From an uncultured Pelagibacteraceae bacterium (GTDB lineage Bacteria; Pseudomonadota; Alphaproteobacteria; Pelagibacterales; Pelagibacteraceae): DNA of 64,000 nucleotides. Below are positions 44,588 through 53,745 of this stretch, one piece after another (position 1 is the first letter of the stretch; every line of letters starts with the position of its first letter). The stretch is from positions 1-64,000 of the forward strand of contig CACHVY010000003.1 of assembly GCA_902583455.1 (NCBI GenBank), read 5' to 3'. The notes under the pieces were generated by a model that searched no databases, had not been told where the DNA came from, and was given only the letters and a program-made list of their open reading frames with translations. A program made the position numbers and the translations under genes.

Positions 44588-44592
44588 ACTTT

Positions 44593-44710
44593 TGCCTGGT
44601 GATTATTGCGAAGGTGTAATACCCGATCCCATTCCGAACTCGGAAGTCAAGCCCTTCTGCGCCGATGGTACTTTGTCTTAAGGCATGGGAGAGTAGGACG
44701 TTGCCAGGCT
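44593..44710 (+). rRNA. rrf: 5S ribosomal RNA (solitary, no 16S/23S in window)
   Basis: Terminal stem GCCTGG...CCAGGC; conserved ACCCGATCCCATTCCGAACTCGGAAGTCAAGCCC and GCGCCGATGGTACT...GGGAGAGTAGGACG. Confidence 0.95.
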
Positions 44711-44718
44711 AAATTATT

Positions 44719-44844
44719 ATGAAAATTAAAAGTTCCCTTAAATCATTAAAAAAAAGAGATCTGAATTCTAAGATGGTTAAAAGAAGAGGCAGAGTTTATA
44801 TAATTAATAAAAAAAATCCAAAATTTAAAGCGAGACAAAAATAA
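44719..44844 (+). CDS. rpmJ: 50S ribosomal protein L36 (41 aa, not in supplied ORF track)
   Basis: Manual translation [41 protein letters not shown]. Confidence 0.95.
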   Translation: MKIKSSLKSLKKRDLNSKMVKRRGRVYIINKKNPKFKARQK

Positions 44845-44849
44845 AGTTT

Positions 44850-44960
44850 ATGAACAATGATAGTCATAAAAAAACTTGGGAAAATTTTACAAAATTTGTT
44901 CTTTGGGGGACAATATCAGTTATTGCTATATTGGCGATCTTAGCTATTGTTTTATTATAA
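44850..44960 (+). CDS. Small single-TM protein, aa3-type cytochrome c oxidase subunit IV-like (36 aa, not in ORF track)
   Basis: Manual translation MNNDSHKKTWENFTKFVLWGTISVIAILAILAIVLL*; soluble HKKTWENFTKF plus one TM helix resembles the bacterial aa3 CoxIV family. Confidence 0.7.
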   Translation: MNNDSHKKTWENFTKFVLWGTISVIAILAILAIVLL

Positions 44961-44977
44961 ATTCTAATAAAAAATAA

Positions 44978-46066
44978 ATGATCATTGGTTCTGTTTGTGA
45001 AAATAAAGACACTGAAAAAAGAATTTCAGTTACACCTGAAAATGTAAAGAAGTTTATTTCAAACGGTTTTAAAGTATACCTTGAAAAAAATTACGCTGAG
45101 CATCTTGAAATAAATGATGAAAAGTTTTCAGAAAATGGTGCTGAGTTTTTTAGCGATAAAGAAAAAATTATAAAAGATTCAGATATCTTATTGCAATTAA
45201 ATTTACCTGTCGAAGACGATTTGAAAATTTTAAGTCCAAACAAAAACCTAATAGGAGTTTTCGATCCTACAAATAATAAAGAAATTATCTCAAAACTCTC
45301 TGGAAACAACATTAATGTTTTTTCATTGGAATTACTTCCGCGAATAACTCGTGCTCAGTCAATGGATATTTTGTCTTCACAAGCAAATCTTGCTGGATAC
45401 AAGGCAGTTATTGATGCATTTTCTTTTTTTAATAAAGCAATCCCAATGATGATGACAGCAGCTGGCACTATTCCTGCTGCGAAAGTTCTTATTGTGGGAG
45501 CTGGAGTTGCAGGATTACAGGCTATTGCAACCGCAAAGAGGATGGGAGCTATTGTTTTTGCAACAGATGTCAGGATGGCTTCTAAAGAACAAGTTGAAAG
45601 TTTAGGAGGTAAATTTTTAGTCGTTGAAGGATCAGAAAATCTAGAAACATCTGGAGGATATGCAAAAGAAACCTCAGAAGAGTTTAAAAAAAAACAAGAA
45701 AACTTATTGACCGAAACTTTAAAAAAAATTGATATAGTTGTTTGTACAGCTTTAATCCCTGGAAAAAAAGCTCCGATAATAATAAAAGAGAATATGATCA
45801 AAGGAATGCCAAAAGGTTCAGTTATTTATGATTTAGCCGCATCTCAGGGCGGTAACACAGAATTCACCAAAGCAGATGAAATAGTCGATATAAAAGGAGT
45901 TAAAATTTTGGGAGATAGCAATTTACTTAATAAACTTCCAGTGTCTGCATCAAATTTATATTCTAAAAATTTACTTAACTTTGTGATTAATTTGTATGAT
46001 AAAAAGAACAACAAAATTAATATAAACTTGGATGACGAAATTATAAAAAAAACTTTGGTAAAATAG
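44978..46066 (+). CDS. pntA: NAD(P) transhydrogenase subunit alpha part 1
   Basis: PRITRAQSMDILSSQANLAGYKAVI, VLIVGAGVAGLQAIATAKRMGAIVFATDVR. Confidence 0.97.
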   Translation: MIIGSVCENKDTEKRISVTPENVKKFISNGFKVYLEKNYAEHLEINDEKFSENGAEFFSDKEKIIKDSDILLQLNLPVEDDLKILSPNKNLIGVFDPTNNKEIISKLSGNNINVFSLELLPRITRAQSMDILSSQANLAGYKAVIDAFSFFNKAIPMMMTAAGTIPAAKVLIVGAGVAGLQAIATAKRMGAIVFATDVRMASKEQVESLGGKFLVVEGSENLETSGGYAKETSEEFKKKQENLLTETLKKIDIVVCTALIPGKKAPIIIKENMIKGMPKGSVIYDLAASQGGNTEFTKADEIVDIKGVKILGDSNLLNKLPVSASNLYSKNLLNFVINLYDKKNNKININLDDEIIKKTLVK

Positions 46067-46067
46067 T

Positions 46068-46370
46068 ATGGAAATAGATCCCTTTGTATTTAGATTAAGT
46101 ATATTTATTTTGTCGATATTTGTTGGCTATTATGTCGTATGGAGTGTAACACCATCTTTACATACACCATTAATGTCAGTGACTAACGCTATTTCTTCAG
46201 TAATTATAGTTGGAGCAATAATCGCTGCCCTAGCTGGAAATAACGAAAATATTTTTAATGCGGCAAGTATATTTGGATTTTTGGCTATAATATTAGCTGC
46301 AGTTAATATTTTTGGAGGATTTTTAGTAACACAAAGAATGTTAGCAATGTACAAAAAGAAGAAAAAATGA
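46068..46370 (+). CDS. pntAB: NAD(P) transhydrogenase subunit alpha part 2 (membrane)
   Basis: 100 aa; VWSVTPSLHTPLMSVTNAISSVIIVGAI, FGGFLVTQRMLAMYKKK. Confidence 0.97.
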   Translation: MEIDPFVFRLSIFILSIFVGYYVVWSVTPSLHTPLMSVTNAISSVIIVGAIIAALAGNNENIFNAASIFGFLAIILAAVNIFGGFLVTQRMLAMYKKKKK

Positions 46371-47764
46371 TTTCAATAAATTTACTAGCGTTATTTTATT
46401 TAATCTCTGGAGTTCTATTCATCCTAGCTTTAAGGGGGCTTTCCTCTCCTGAAACATCGAGACAAGGAAATTTTTTTGGTATTTTAGGGATGTCAATCGC
46501 CGTGGTGGTAACATTTTTATCCGTAGGCAACTTTTCAACTAGCTTTATTTATGTAATTGTATTTCTTTTAATCGGAGGAAGCGTTGGTGCACTTATTGCT
46601 TTTAAAATTCCCATGACTGCAATGCCAGAGTTAGTAGCTGGCTTTCACAGTTTAGTCGGTTTAGCAGCAGTTTTTGTTGCAATTTCAGCTTTTGTAAATC
46701 CAGAGGCTTTTAATCTTGGTTTCTCGGGAAATATTAAGCTTGCAAGTTTAATAGAAATGTCAATAGGAGCAGCTGTTGGAGCAGTAACTTTTTCAGGTTC
46801 AATAATTGCATTTTTAAAGTTGAGAGGAATAATGTCAGGGGCGCCAATAACATTTCCTGGTCAACACATTCTAAATTTACTTATTTTAATATCGATTATT
46901 GGTCTAACTTATTTTCTTTGCAAGACACAAAACTCAAATTTATTTTGGTCTTTAATTGTTATTTCTTTTTTAGTTGGTATTCTATTAATAATACCAATAG
47001 GTGGAGCTGATATGCCTGTTGTAATTTCAATGCTGAACTCTTATTCAGGTTGGGCAGCAGCGGGAATTGGTTTTACTCTAGAAAACACAGCTTTAATTAT
47101 CACAGGTGCCTTAGTAGGTTCATCTGGAGCAATATTGTCATATATTATGTGTAAAGGAATGAATAGATCCTTTTTTAGTGTAATCCTAGGAGGATTTGGA
47201 GGGACTGATCAAATATCAAAATCTGAAAATAAAGAGCAAAAACCCGTCAAAAGTGGAAATTCAGATGATGCTGCTTTTTTAATGAAGAATGCATCTTCGG
47301 TTATCATTGTACCAGGTTATGGAATGGCTGTTGCACAAGCCCAACATGCACTCAGAGAAATGGTCGATGCTTTAAAGAAGAATGGTATAAAAGTTTCATA
47401 TGCAATACATCCTGTAGCTGGAAGAATGCCTGGGCATATGAATGTATTATTGGCGGAAGCCAATGTTCCTTATGATGAAGTTTTTGAATTAGAAGAAATC
47501 AATAATGATTTTGCTAATTGCGATGTTGCGTATGTTATTGGTGCTAATGATGTTACAAATCCGGTAGCAAAAACTGATCCCCAAAGCCCAATTTACGGCA
47601 TGCCTATTTTAGATGTAGAAAAGGCAAAATCAGTTTTATTTGTTAAAAGAAGTCTTTCACCAGGCTATGCAGGAGTGGATAATGACTTATTTTATAGAGA
47701 AAACACTTTAATGTTATTTGCTGATGCAAAAAAAATGACAGAAGATATTATAAAAAGTTTCTAA
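46367..47764 (+). CDS. pntB: NAD(P) transhydrogenase subunit beta
   Basis: IPIGGADMPVVISMLNSYSGWAAAGIGF, VIIVPGYGMAVAQAQHALREM, HPVAGRMPGHMNVLLAEANVPYD. Confidence 0.98.
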   Translation: MISINLLALFYLISGVLFILALRGLSSPETSRQGNFFGILGMSIAVVVTFLSVGNFSTSFIYVIVFLLIGGSVGALIAFKIPMTAMPELVAGFHSLVGLAAVFVAISAFVNPEAFNLGFSGNIKLASLIEMSIGAAVGAVTFSGSIIAFLKLRGIMSGAPITFPGQHILNLLILISIIGLTYFLCKTQNSNLFWSLIVISFLVGILLIIPIGGADMPVVISMLNSYSGWAAAGIGFTLENTALIITGALVGSSGAILSYIMCKGMNRSFFSVILGGFGGTDQISKSENKEQKPVKSGNSDDAAFLMKNASSVIIVPGYGMAVAQAQHALREMVDALKKNGIKVSYAIHPVAGRMPGHMNVLLAEANVPYDEVFELEEINNDFANCDVAYVIGANDVTNPVAKTDPQSPIYGMPILDVEKAKSVLFVKRSLSPGYAGVDNDLFYRENTLMLFADAKKMTEDIIKSF

Positions 47765-47766
47765 AC

Positions 47767-48462
47767 GTGACTCAAATTTATTGCGACATTGCTGATATAA
47801 AAACTATTAAAAAATATTCAAAAAAAAAAATTGTTAAGGGTTTTACTACTAATCCAAGTTTAATGAGAAAAGCAGGAGCAAAAAATTATGAACTATATTC
47901 TAAAGAAATTTTAAAAGTATGCGAAAATAAACCGATCTCATTCGAAGTATTTGCAGACGATTACAAAAATATTTTAAGACAAGCATTTAAAATTAAATCT
48001 TGGAATAAAAATGTTTATGTAAAAATACCAGTAGAAAATTCAAAAGGTATTTTTATGGGCAAAGTGATTCAAGAATTAAGTAAAAACAATATTAAAATGA
48101 ATATAACTGCGGTTTATACTTACAACCAAACTAAAAAAATATTGAGTAAAATAAAAAGAAAATCAGATGTTATTATCTCAATTTTTGTTGGAAGAGCCAG
48201 TGATGTAGGCAAAGATCCAATTCCTCAAATTAAAAAAAGTATTATGATTGCAAAAAAATTTAAAAATGTGAGAATACTTTGGGCAAGCGTTAGAGAACCT
48301 TATAATTATTTACTAGCATCACAATTAGGTTGTCATATAATAACAATACCTCCTAGTATTATTTCAAAAATAGAAAGATTTGGAAAATCATTTAAAAATT
48401 TAACAAGGGATACAGTTAAATCATTCCTAGCTGATAGTAGAAAATCTAGGTTTAGAATTTGA
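47767..48462 (+). CDS. Transaldolase-family protein (fructose-6-phosphate aldolase-like size, GTG start)
   Basis: IYCDIADIKTIKKYSKKKIVKGFTTNPSLMRKAG, NVYVKIPV with Schiff-base Lys, NITAVYTYNQ. Confidence 0.88.
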   Translation: MTQIYCDIADIKTIKKYSKKKIVKGFTTNPSLMRKAGAKNYELYSKEILKVCENKPISFEVFADDYKNILRQAFKIKSWNKNVYVKIPVENSKGIFMGKVIQELSKNNIKMNITAVYTYNQTKKILSKIKRKSDVIISIFVGRASDVGKDPIPQIKKSIMIAKKFKNVRILWASVREPYNYLLASQLGCHIITIPPSIISKIERFGKSFKNLTRDTVKSFLADSRKSRFRI

Positions 48463-48466
48463 CGAT

Positions 48467-48543
<77 letters not shown>

Positions 48544-48546
48544 ATA

Positions 48547-48753
48547 TTAAATTCTATTTTTTAATTTATTTAATTTTTTTACTCTCTTAATGTTTTCTTG
48601 AAGGATTCTTTTCTTTTTTTCTGATGGTTTTTCGTAATTAGATTTAAGTTTTACAATTTTAAAAAATCCATCCCTTTGAAGTTTTCTTTTTAAAACTCTC
48701 AAAGCTTGCTCTACATTATTATCTTTTACGTCTATTTTAATAACATCCTCCAA
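48547..48753 (-). CDS. rpsU: 30S ribosomal protein S21
   Basis: VKDNNVEQALRVLKRKLQRDGFFKIVKLKSNYEKPSEKKKR. Confidence 0.95.
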   Translation of the reverse strand: MEDVIKIDVKDNNVEQALRVLKRKLQRDGFFKIVKLKSNYEKPSEKKKRILQENIKRVKKLNKLKNRI

Positions 48754-48798
48754 AAAAAGTAGTAATTAGCATTTAAAGAAAATTATGTCTATAATTTT

Positions 48799-49380
48799 TT
48801 ATCGTGTTTGTAGATTTTGTTTTTCTGCTTTTTCTTTAAGTTTTTTCTCTCTCTTTATACGTCTTTCAGCCTTCTCTAATGCTTCAGTTAAATCTTTTTG
48901 TGTGAACAAATTTATAGCAACAGGATCTTTAGCATTTAAACTGTTAAAGTTCCAATAACTCTTATTTCTGATTGCAACGACAGAGTTTTTTGTTATACCC
49001 ACAAGTTTTGCAATTTGTGAGTCTTTCAAATTTGAATGATTTTTGATTAACCATAAAACTGAATCAGGCTTGTCTTGTCTTTTTGATAAAGGAACATATT
49101 TTTTTAATTTTTTTTCATTTTCTTTAATATCTATATCAAAGCTCGTTATATTAAGCGGCCTATCTTGATCTCTGCTAGATAATTCAATTTCTTCTTTAGT
49201 AAGTTGTCCCGATGTTATAGGATTATACGGTTTAATTCCTTTTGCTACCTCACCGTCAGCAATACCCTGTATTTCTATTTCGTGTAAGTTACAAAAATTC
49301 GCAATTTGTTTAAATGTTAACGTTGTATTTTCAACTAGCCATACTGCAGTAGCCATTGGCATTAATGGTGTAGTTGTCAT
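48799..49380 (-). CDS. trcR: DUF1013 family, cell-cycle transcriptional regulator TrcR-like
   Basis: PLMPMATAVWLVENTTLTFKQIANFCNLHEIEIQGIADGEVAKGIKPYNPITSGQLT; HTH region AKLVGITKNSVVAIRNKSYWN. Confidence 0.88.
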   Translation of the reverse strand: MTTTPLMPMATAVWLVENTTLTFKQIANFCNLHEIEIQGIADGEVAKGIKPYNPITSGQLTKEEIELSSRDQDRPLNITSFDIDIKENEKKLKKYVPLSKRQDKPDSVLWLIKNHSNLKDSQIAKLVGITKNSVVAIRNKSYWNFNSLNAKDPVAINLFTQKDLTEALEKAERRIKREKKLKEKAEKQNLQTR

Positions 49381-49382
49381 AA

Positions 49383-49619
49383 TTATGTTTGCTTCTTTAT
49401 TTCTGATTTAAAATTTTGAAATTTTTTGTTAAATTTACTTACTCTACCTTTGTCCAAGATTTTTTGCTTTCCACCTGTCCATGCAGAATGTGATTTTGGA
49501 TCTATTTCAAGTTTAAGAACATCACCTTCATTGCCCCATGTAGATCTCGTTTCAAATTGACTACCGTCTGTCATCTCAACTTTAATCTTATGATAGTTTG
49601 GATGGATTTTTTTTTTCAT
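49383..49619 (-). CDS. rpmE: 50S ribosomal protein L31 (no CxxC zinc motif)
   Basis: [29 protein letters not shown]...[29 protein letters not shown]. Confidence 0.96.
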   Translation of the reverse strand: MKKKIHPNYHKIKVEMTDGSQFETRSTWGNEGDVLKLEIDPKSHSAWTGGKQKILDKGRVSKFNKKFQNFKSEIKKQT

Positions 49620-49653
49620 AGCGAATTTATAACAAAAGAAAATTATAAAACAA

Positions 49654-50394
49654 TTAAAAGATATTAATTTTTTTGTTTAAATCAGCACTTATTCTCTCGT
49701 TTGATGCCTTAATACTAATTTTAGTAAATTTATCCAATTCAAAGTTATCAACTACACCACCTGCCTCCTTAATTAGTATAGTTCCTGCCGCTATGTCCCA
49801 TAAATTTACATTTCTTTGTAAACAACCATCAAATCTACCAGAGGAAACATATGCTAAATCCAGAGCTGCGCTACCAGTATTTCTTATTAATAAGTTTTCT
49901 GGAAGATTATTCCTAAAATTAACTCCATAAAGACAATCAAATATTCTATTTTTTTTTGAAACCCTAATACTTCTGTTGTTTAAATATGAACCATTGTTTT
50001 TTTCTGCGTAAAATATTTCATCTTTTATGGGATCATATATAACACCAGCAATAACCTCTTTATCAATAGCAAGAGCGATCGATATACAAAAGTGTGGAAC
50101 ACCATTTAAAAAATTTGTAGTTCCATCAATCGGATCAACAATCCAAAAATTTTCTTTGTCTTTTTTTTCAATGAAACCGCTTTCCTCTGTCAAAATTGAG
50201 AAGTTTTTTTTGGATTTTTCAAGTTCTTTTATTATTACATCCTCAGCTTTTCTATCTGAATTTGTAACAAAATTATTAGGACCTTTTAAAGAAACTTGCA
50301 GCTTCTCAACTTCTCCAAAATCTCTAATTAATATTTTAGATGCTTTTTCAGTTGCTTTAATCATAATATTTAAGTTAGGAGAAACAGAATTCAT
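49654..50394 (-). CDS. suhB: Inositol monophosphatase family protein
   Basis: [63 protein letters not shown]. Confidence 0.93.
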   Translation of the reverse strand: MNSVSPNLNIMIKATEKASKILIRDFGEVEKLQVSLKGPNNFVTNSDRKAEDVIIKELEKSKKNFSILTEESGFIEKKDKENFWIVDPIDGTTNFLNGVPHFCISIALAIDKEVIAGVIYDPIKDEIFYAEKNNGSYLNNRSIRVSKKNRIFDCLYGVNFRNNLPENLLIRNTGSAALDLAYVSSGRFDGCLQRNVNLWDIAAGTILIKEAGGVVDNFELDKFTKISIKASNERISADLNKKINIF

Positions 50395-50396
50395 TA

Positions 50397-50957
50397 TTAT
50401 ATTTTTTTTATATATTCTAAAGTTCTGGTATCGATAATTATTTCATCCTCAGATTCTATAAATGGAGGTACTTGAATATTAAGTCCATTTTCTAGCAAAG
50501 CTGGTTTATAAGATGATGATACGGTTTGACCTTTTAATGCTGCATCTGTAGACTTTATCTTACAAGTAACTTGATTTGGTAATTCAACTGAAATTGCATT
50601 CTCATTATAAAAACTTACTGTAACTTCTAAATTTTCAGTAAGCAATTTTCCTTTTTCACCAATTATATCCTTATTAATTTCAATTTGCTCAAAAGACTTT
50701 GGATTCATAAAAAAATAATTTTTTTCATCTTCATAAAGAAAGTTATAATTCGTTTCATCTAATGATGCTTTTTCAACAGTTTCACTTGATCTAAATCTCT
50801 CATTTAGTTTAGTATTTTTATTAATGCTTTTCATTTCTACTTGAGCGAAAGCACCACCTTTTCCAGGTTTTACATGTTGAGTTTTTAGCACTTGCCATAA
50901 ATCATTTTTATGCTCTAACAGCATACCAACTCTAATTTCTGTTGCGTTAATTTTCAT
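50397..50957 (-). CDS. efp: Elongation factor P
   Basis: MKINATEIRVGMLLEHKNDLWQVLKTQHVKPGKGGAFAQVEMKSI. Confidence 0.97.
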   Translation of the reverse strand: MKINATEIRVGMLLEHKNDLWQVLKTQHVKPGKGGAFAQVEMKSINKNTKLNERFRSSETVEKASLDETNYNFLYEDEKNYFFMNPKSFEQIEINKDIIGEKGKLLTENLEVTVSFYNENAISVELPNQVTCKIKSTDAALKGQTVSSSYKPALLENGLNIQVPPFIESEDEIIIDTRTLEYIKKI

Positions 50958-51568
50958 TTAAATTTTTTTATAGCCTCTATTGGTTTTATTTTTTTATTTT
51001 TCCAAATGTAGCCTGAAATAGCCAAAAAGTTTGCTTTATTCAATAAAAGTTTTTTATAATTGTTAGAGTTAATACCTCCAATAGCTACTATTGGAGCTTT
51101 TGTAATTTTTCTAGCTTTTTTTAGTGTTTTGATTGTTGCTTTATATTTAATTTTTTTAGTCTTTGATAAATTGAATGCCCCAAAAGCCAAATAATCAACT
51201 TTATTTTTTATAGCAATTTTAGCTAGCCTAATTGAGTTATGGCATGTAACACCTATTATCTTATTTCCAATTAACTTTCTTGCGTCTAAAATTTTCATGT
51301 CATTTTGACCCAAATGACAACCATCGGCTTTTAGTGTTTTTGTTAAAAAAACATCATCATTTACAAGAAACTTAACATTAAAATTTTTACAAATTTTTTT
51401 TATTTTTTTTCCAATGATCAATTTTCTTTTAAAATTTTCTTTTTTAAGTCTCAGCTGAAAAAAACTTACTTTATTTGTTTTAAATACCTTAACTAAATCA
51501 CTGTAAAATGATTTTTTTATCTTTAAAGGAGAAATTAAATATATGAATTTTTTTTTACTAATTTTCAA
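50954..51568 (-). CDS. thiE: Thiamine-phosphate synthase
   Basis: FLVNDDVFLTKTLKADGCHLGQNDM, IIGVTCHNSIRLAKIA, PIVAIGGINSNNYKKLL. Confidence 0.88.
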   Translation of the reverse strand: MKISKKKFIYLISPLKIKKSFYSDLVKVFKTNKVSFFQLRLKKENFKRKLIIGKKIKKICKNFNVKFLVNDDVFLTKTLKADGCHLGQNDMKILDARKLIGNKIIGVTCHNSIRLAKIAIKNKVDYLAFGAFNLSKTKKIKYKATIKTLKKARKITKAPIVAIGGINSNNYKKLLLNKANFLAISGYIWKNKKIKPIEAIKKFK

Positions 51569-52565
51569 GATCTTTAGACCATTTTCCTTGGGCAGCTAAT
51601 GTATTCATTTTAGCCCGATGATTAAAAATCTTTTGGGTTCCCCCAATATTTTGAATATCCTTTGACCAAAATTTTAAGGCACTTTGTTGTAAGGCTCGGC
51701 CGTATGAAAAACTCATTATGAAATTAGTATTATTATTTTTGTTTATTAGATTTAAATTTTCTGTAGCCTCTATTTCAGATTGACCTCCAGATAAAAAAGC
51801 TATTCCTGGAACTTCTGAGGGTACTGAATTTTTTAAACATTCCAACGTTAATTTTGCAACTTCATTATTTGAAATTTTATCTTTACATTTATTGCCTGCC
51901 AAAATCATGTTAGGCTTAAGTATTATTCCCTTCAAGTCAACTTTGTGTAAAATTAGTTCTTCAAAGCACTTTTTAATCACCTCCGAAGTTTTTGAAAAAC
52001 AATCTTTTGCCGAATGATCGCCATCCATTAATACTTCTGGCTCCACTATTGGAACCATATTACACTCCTGAACTAAAGCAGAATATCTTGCTAACGCATG
52101 AGCATTTGACTGTATAGAAAGTTTACTAGGATAACTCTTAGATATATTATAAACCCCTCTCCATTTTGTAAATTTTGCTCCAAGTTTATAATACTCTTTT
52201 AATTTTTCTCTTAATCCATCTAAGCCTTCAGTAATCTTTTCATCTGGAGACCCTGCTAAAACCTTAGCACCAGTATCTACTTTTATTCCAGGATAAGACC
52301 CCATATTTAAAATTAATTCTGGGATTAGATTTTTTTTTGAAGTTTGTTGTTTTATCGTTTCATCATACAATATCACTCCACCTATACATTCGGTAATACC
52401 TGATGCACTAAATAGTGTTTCTCTAAATAATAATCTGTTTTCTGGAGTTGATGGCACATTTACACCATCTAGTCTCTTGGTCATAGTTCCTGTGCTTTCA
52501 TCTGCGGCTAGTATACCTTTACCATTTTTTAAAATCTTTAGCGCAATGTTATTAAGTTCAGACAT
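51558..52565 (-). CDS. fba: Class I fructose-bisphosphate aldolase
   Basis: GILAADESTGTMTKRLDGVNV, GVILYDETI, MVPIVEPEVLMDGDH, LKPNMIL, GIAFLSGGQSEIEAT, FSYGRALQ. Confidence 0.97.
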   Translation of the reverse strand: MSELNNIALKILKNGKGILAADESTGTMTKRLDGVNVPSTPENRLLFRETLFSASGITECIGGVILYDETIKQQTSKKNLIPELILNMGSYPGIKVDTGAKVLAGSPDEKITEGLDGLREKLKEYYKLGAKFTKWRGVYNISKSYPSKLSIQSNAHALARYSALVQECNMVPIVEPEVLMDGDHSAKDCFSKTSEVIKKCFEELILHKVDLKGIILKPNMILAGNKCKDKISNNEVAKLTLECLKNSVPSEVPGIAFLSGGQSEIEATENLNLINKNNNTNFIMSFSYGRALQQSALKFWSKDIQNIGGTQKIFNHRAKMNTLAAQGKWSKDLEN

Positions 52566-52566
52566 G

Positions 52567-53745
52567 TTAACCTAAAGCTTTTATACCAGGAAGATCTTTT
52601 CCTTCAAGATATTCTAAAAATGCACCACCAGCAGTTGAAACAAAATTAAAATCTTTTGTTGCCTTTATACCATTGATTAATGCTATTGTATCTCCTCCAC
52701 CTAAAACTGAGTAAATTGATTTTTTTTTATTTTTTTTAATAATTGCTTTTGCTATCTCGTAACTACCATTTGCAAAGTTAGGATTTTCGAAATATCCAGC
52801 TGGTCCATTCCATAAAACTGTTTCACTATTTTCAATTACCTTTTTAATTGCATTGATTGTTTTTGGCCCTATATCTAAAATTAAATCATCTTTATCTATT
52901 TCACTTAGTTCCTTAACCTTAGATACACTATTAAGGTTTTTTCCTACCAAAACATCTATTGGATAAGTAATTGAGCAAGAATGTTTTTTGGAAGTTTCAA
53001 ATATCTCTTCAATTATTTTTTCACAATTTTTCTCTCTAACTGATTTTCCTATTTGATTTCCTCTGTGATTAAGAATATTATTTGCCATACCTCCCACGAT
53101 AATAATATTGTTAAATTTAGGAATTAAATTTTTGATTATTCCGATTTTTGTGGAAATTTTAGAACCTCCAATAATACAAGTAATTGGTTTTTTAATCTCA
53201 GATGTAACTTTTTTTAAAGCAGTCAATTCTGTCTCTAATTGGAGCCCAGCAAAAGATGGCAAAAACTCTGTGATTTTACTTACAGATGTGTGAGCTCTAT
53301 GAGAACAAGAAAATGCATCATTTACAAACAAATCTGCTAAACCCGCTAATTGTTTAGCAAATGAGGTATCATTCTTTTCCTCTTCCTCGTAAAATCTAAT
53401 ATTTTCCAAACATATAATTTTATCAAATTTTTCTACAAATAAATCTTCTTTTTCTAATTGAAAAATATCATCACTGATCAGTTTAATTTTTTTATTAATT
53501 TTTTTTTCTAAATATTCACAAATCGGCTTCATAGATAGATCGCTATTTTTTTCCCCCTTAGGACGTCCAACATGAGAAACTATTATAATTCTTGAATTTT
53601 TATTAAGTAAAAAATTAATTATTGGTAAAATTTTATCAATTCTTGTTTGATCAGTGATTAAACCATTTTTTAAAGGAACATTTAAATCCAATCTTAACAA
53701 AACTTTTTTTTGGTCTAAATTTTCGTGATCTTTAATATACTTCAT
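52567..53745 (-). CDS. pgk: Phosphoglycerate kinase
   Basis: LLRLDLNVPLKNG, IIIVSHVGRPKG, VNDAFSCSHRAHTSV, VLWNGPAGYFE, VLGGGDTIALI, STAGGAFLEYLEGK. Confidence 0.98.
   Translation of the reverse strand: MKYIKDHENLDQKKVLLRLDLNVPLKNGLITDQTRIDKILPIINFLLNKNSRIIIVSHVGRPKGEKNSDLSMKPICEYLEKKINKKIKLISDDIFQLEKEDLFVEKFDKIICLENIRFYEEEEKNDTSFAKQLAGLADLFVNDAFSCSHRAHTSVSKITEFLPSFAGLQLETELTALKKVTSEIKKPITCIIGGSKISTKIGIIKNLIPKFNNIIIVGGMANNILNHRGNQIGKSVREKNCEKIIEEIFETSKKHSCSITYPIDVLVGKNLNSVSKVKELSEIDKDDLILDIGPKTINAIKKVIENSETVLWNGPAGYFENPNFANGSYEIAKAIIKKNKKKSIYSVLGGGDTIALINGIKATKDFNFVSTAGGAFLEYLEGKDLPGIKALG

Noticed and set aside
45091-45801. Two reverse ORFs (73 and 148 aa) inside pntA
   Set aside because: Antisense of conserved transhydrogenase sequence.
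50027-50437. 136-aa forward ORF over suhB and efp end
   Set aside because: Antisense shadow of two supported genes.
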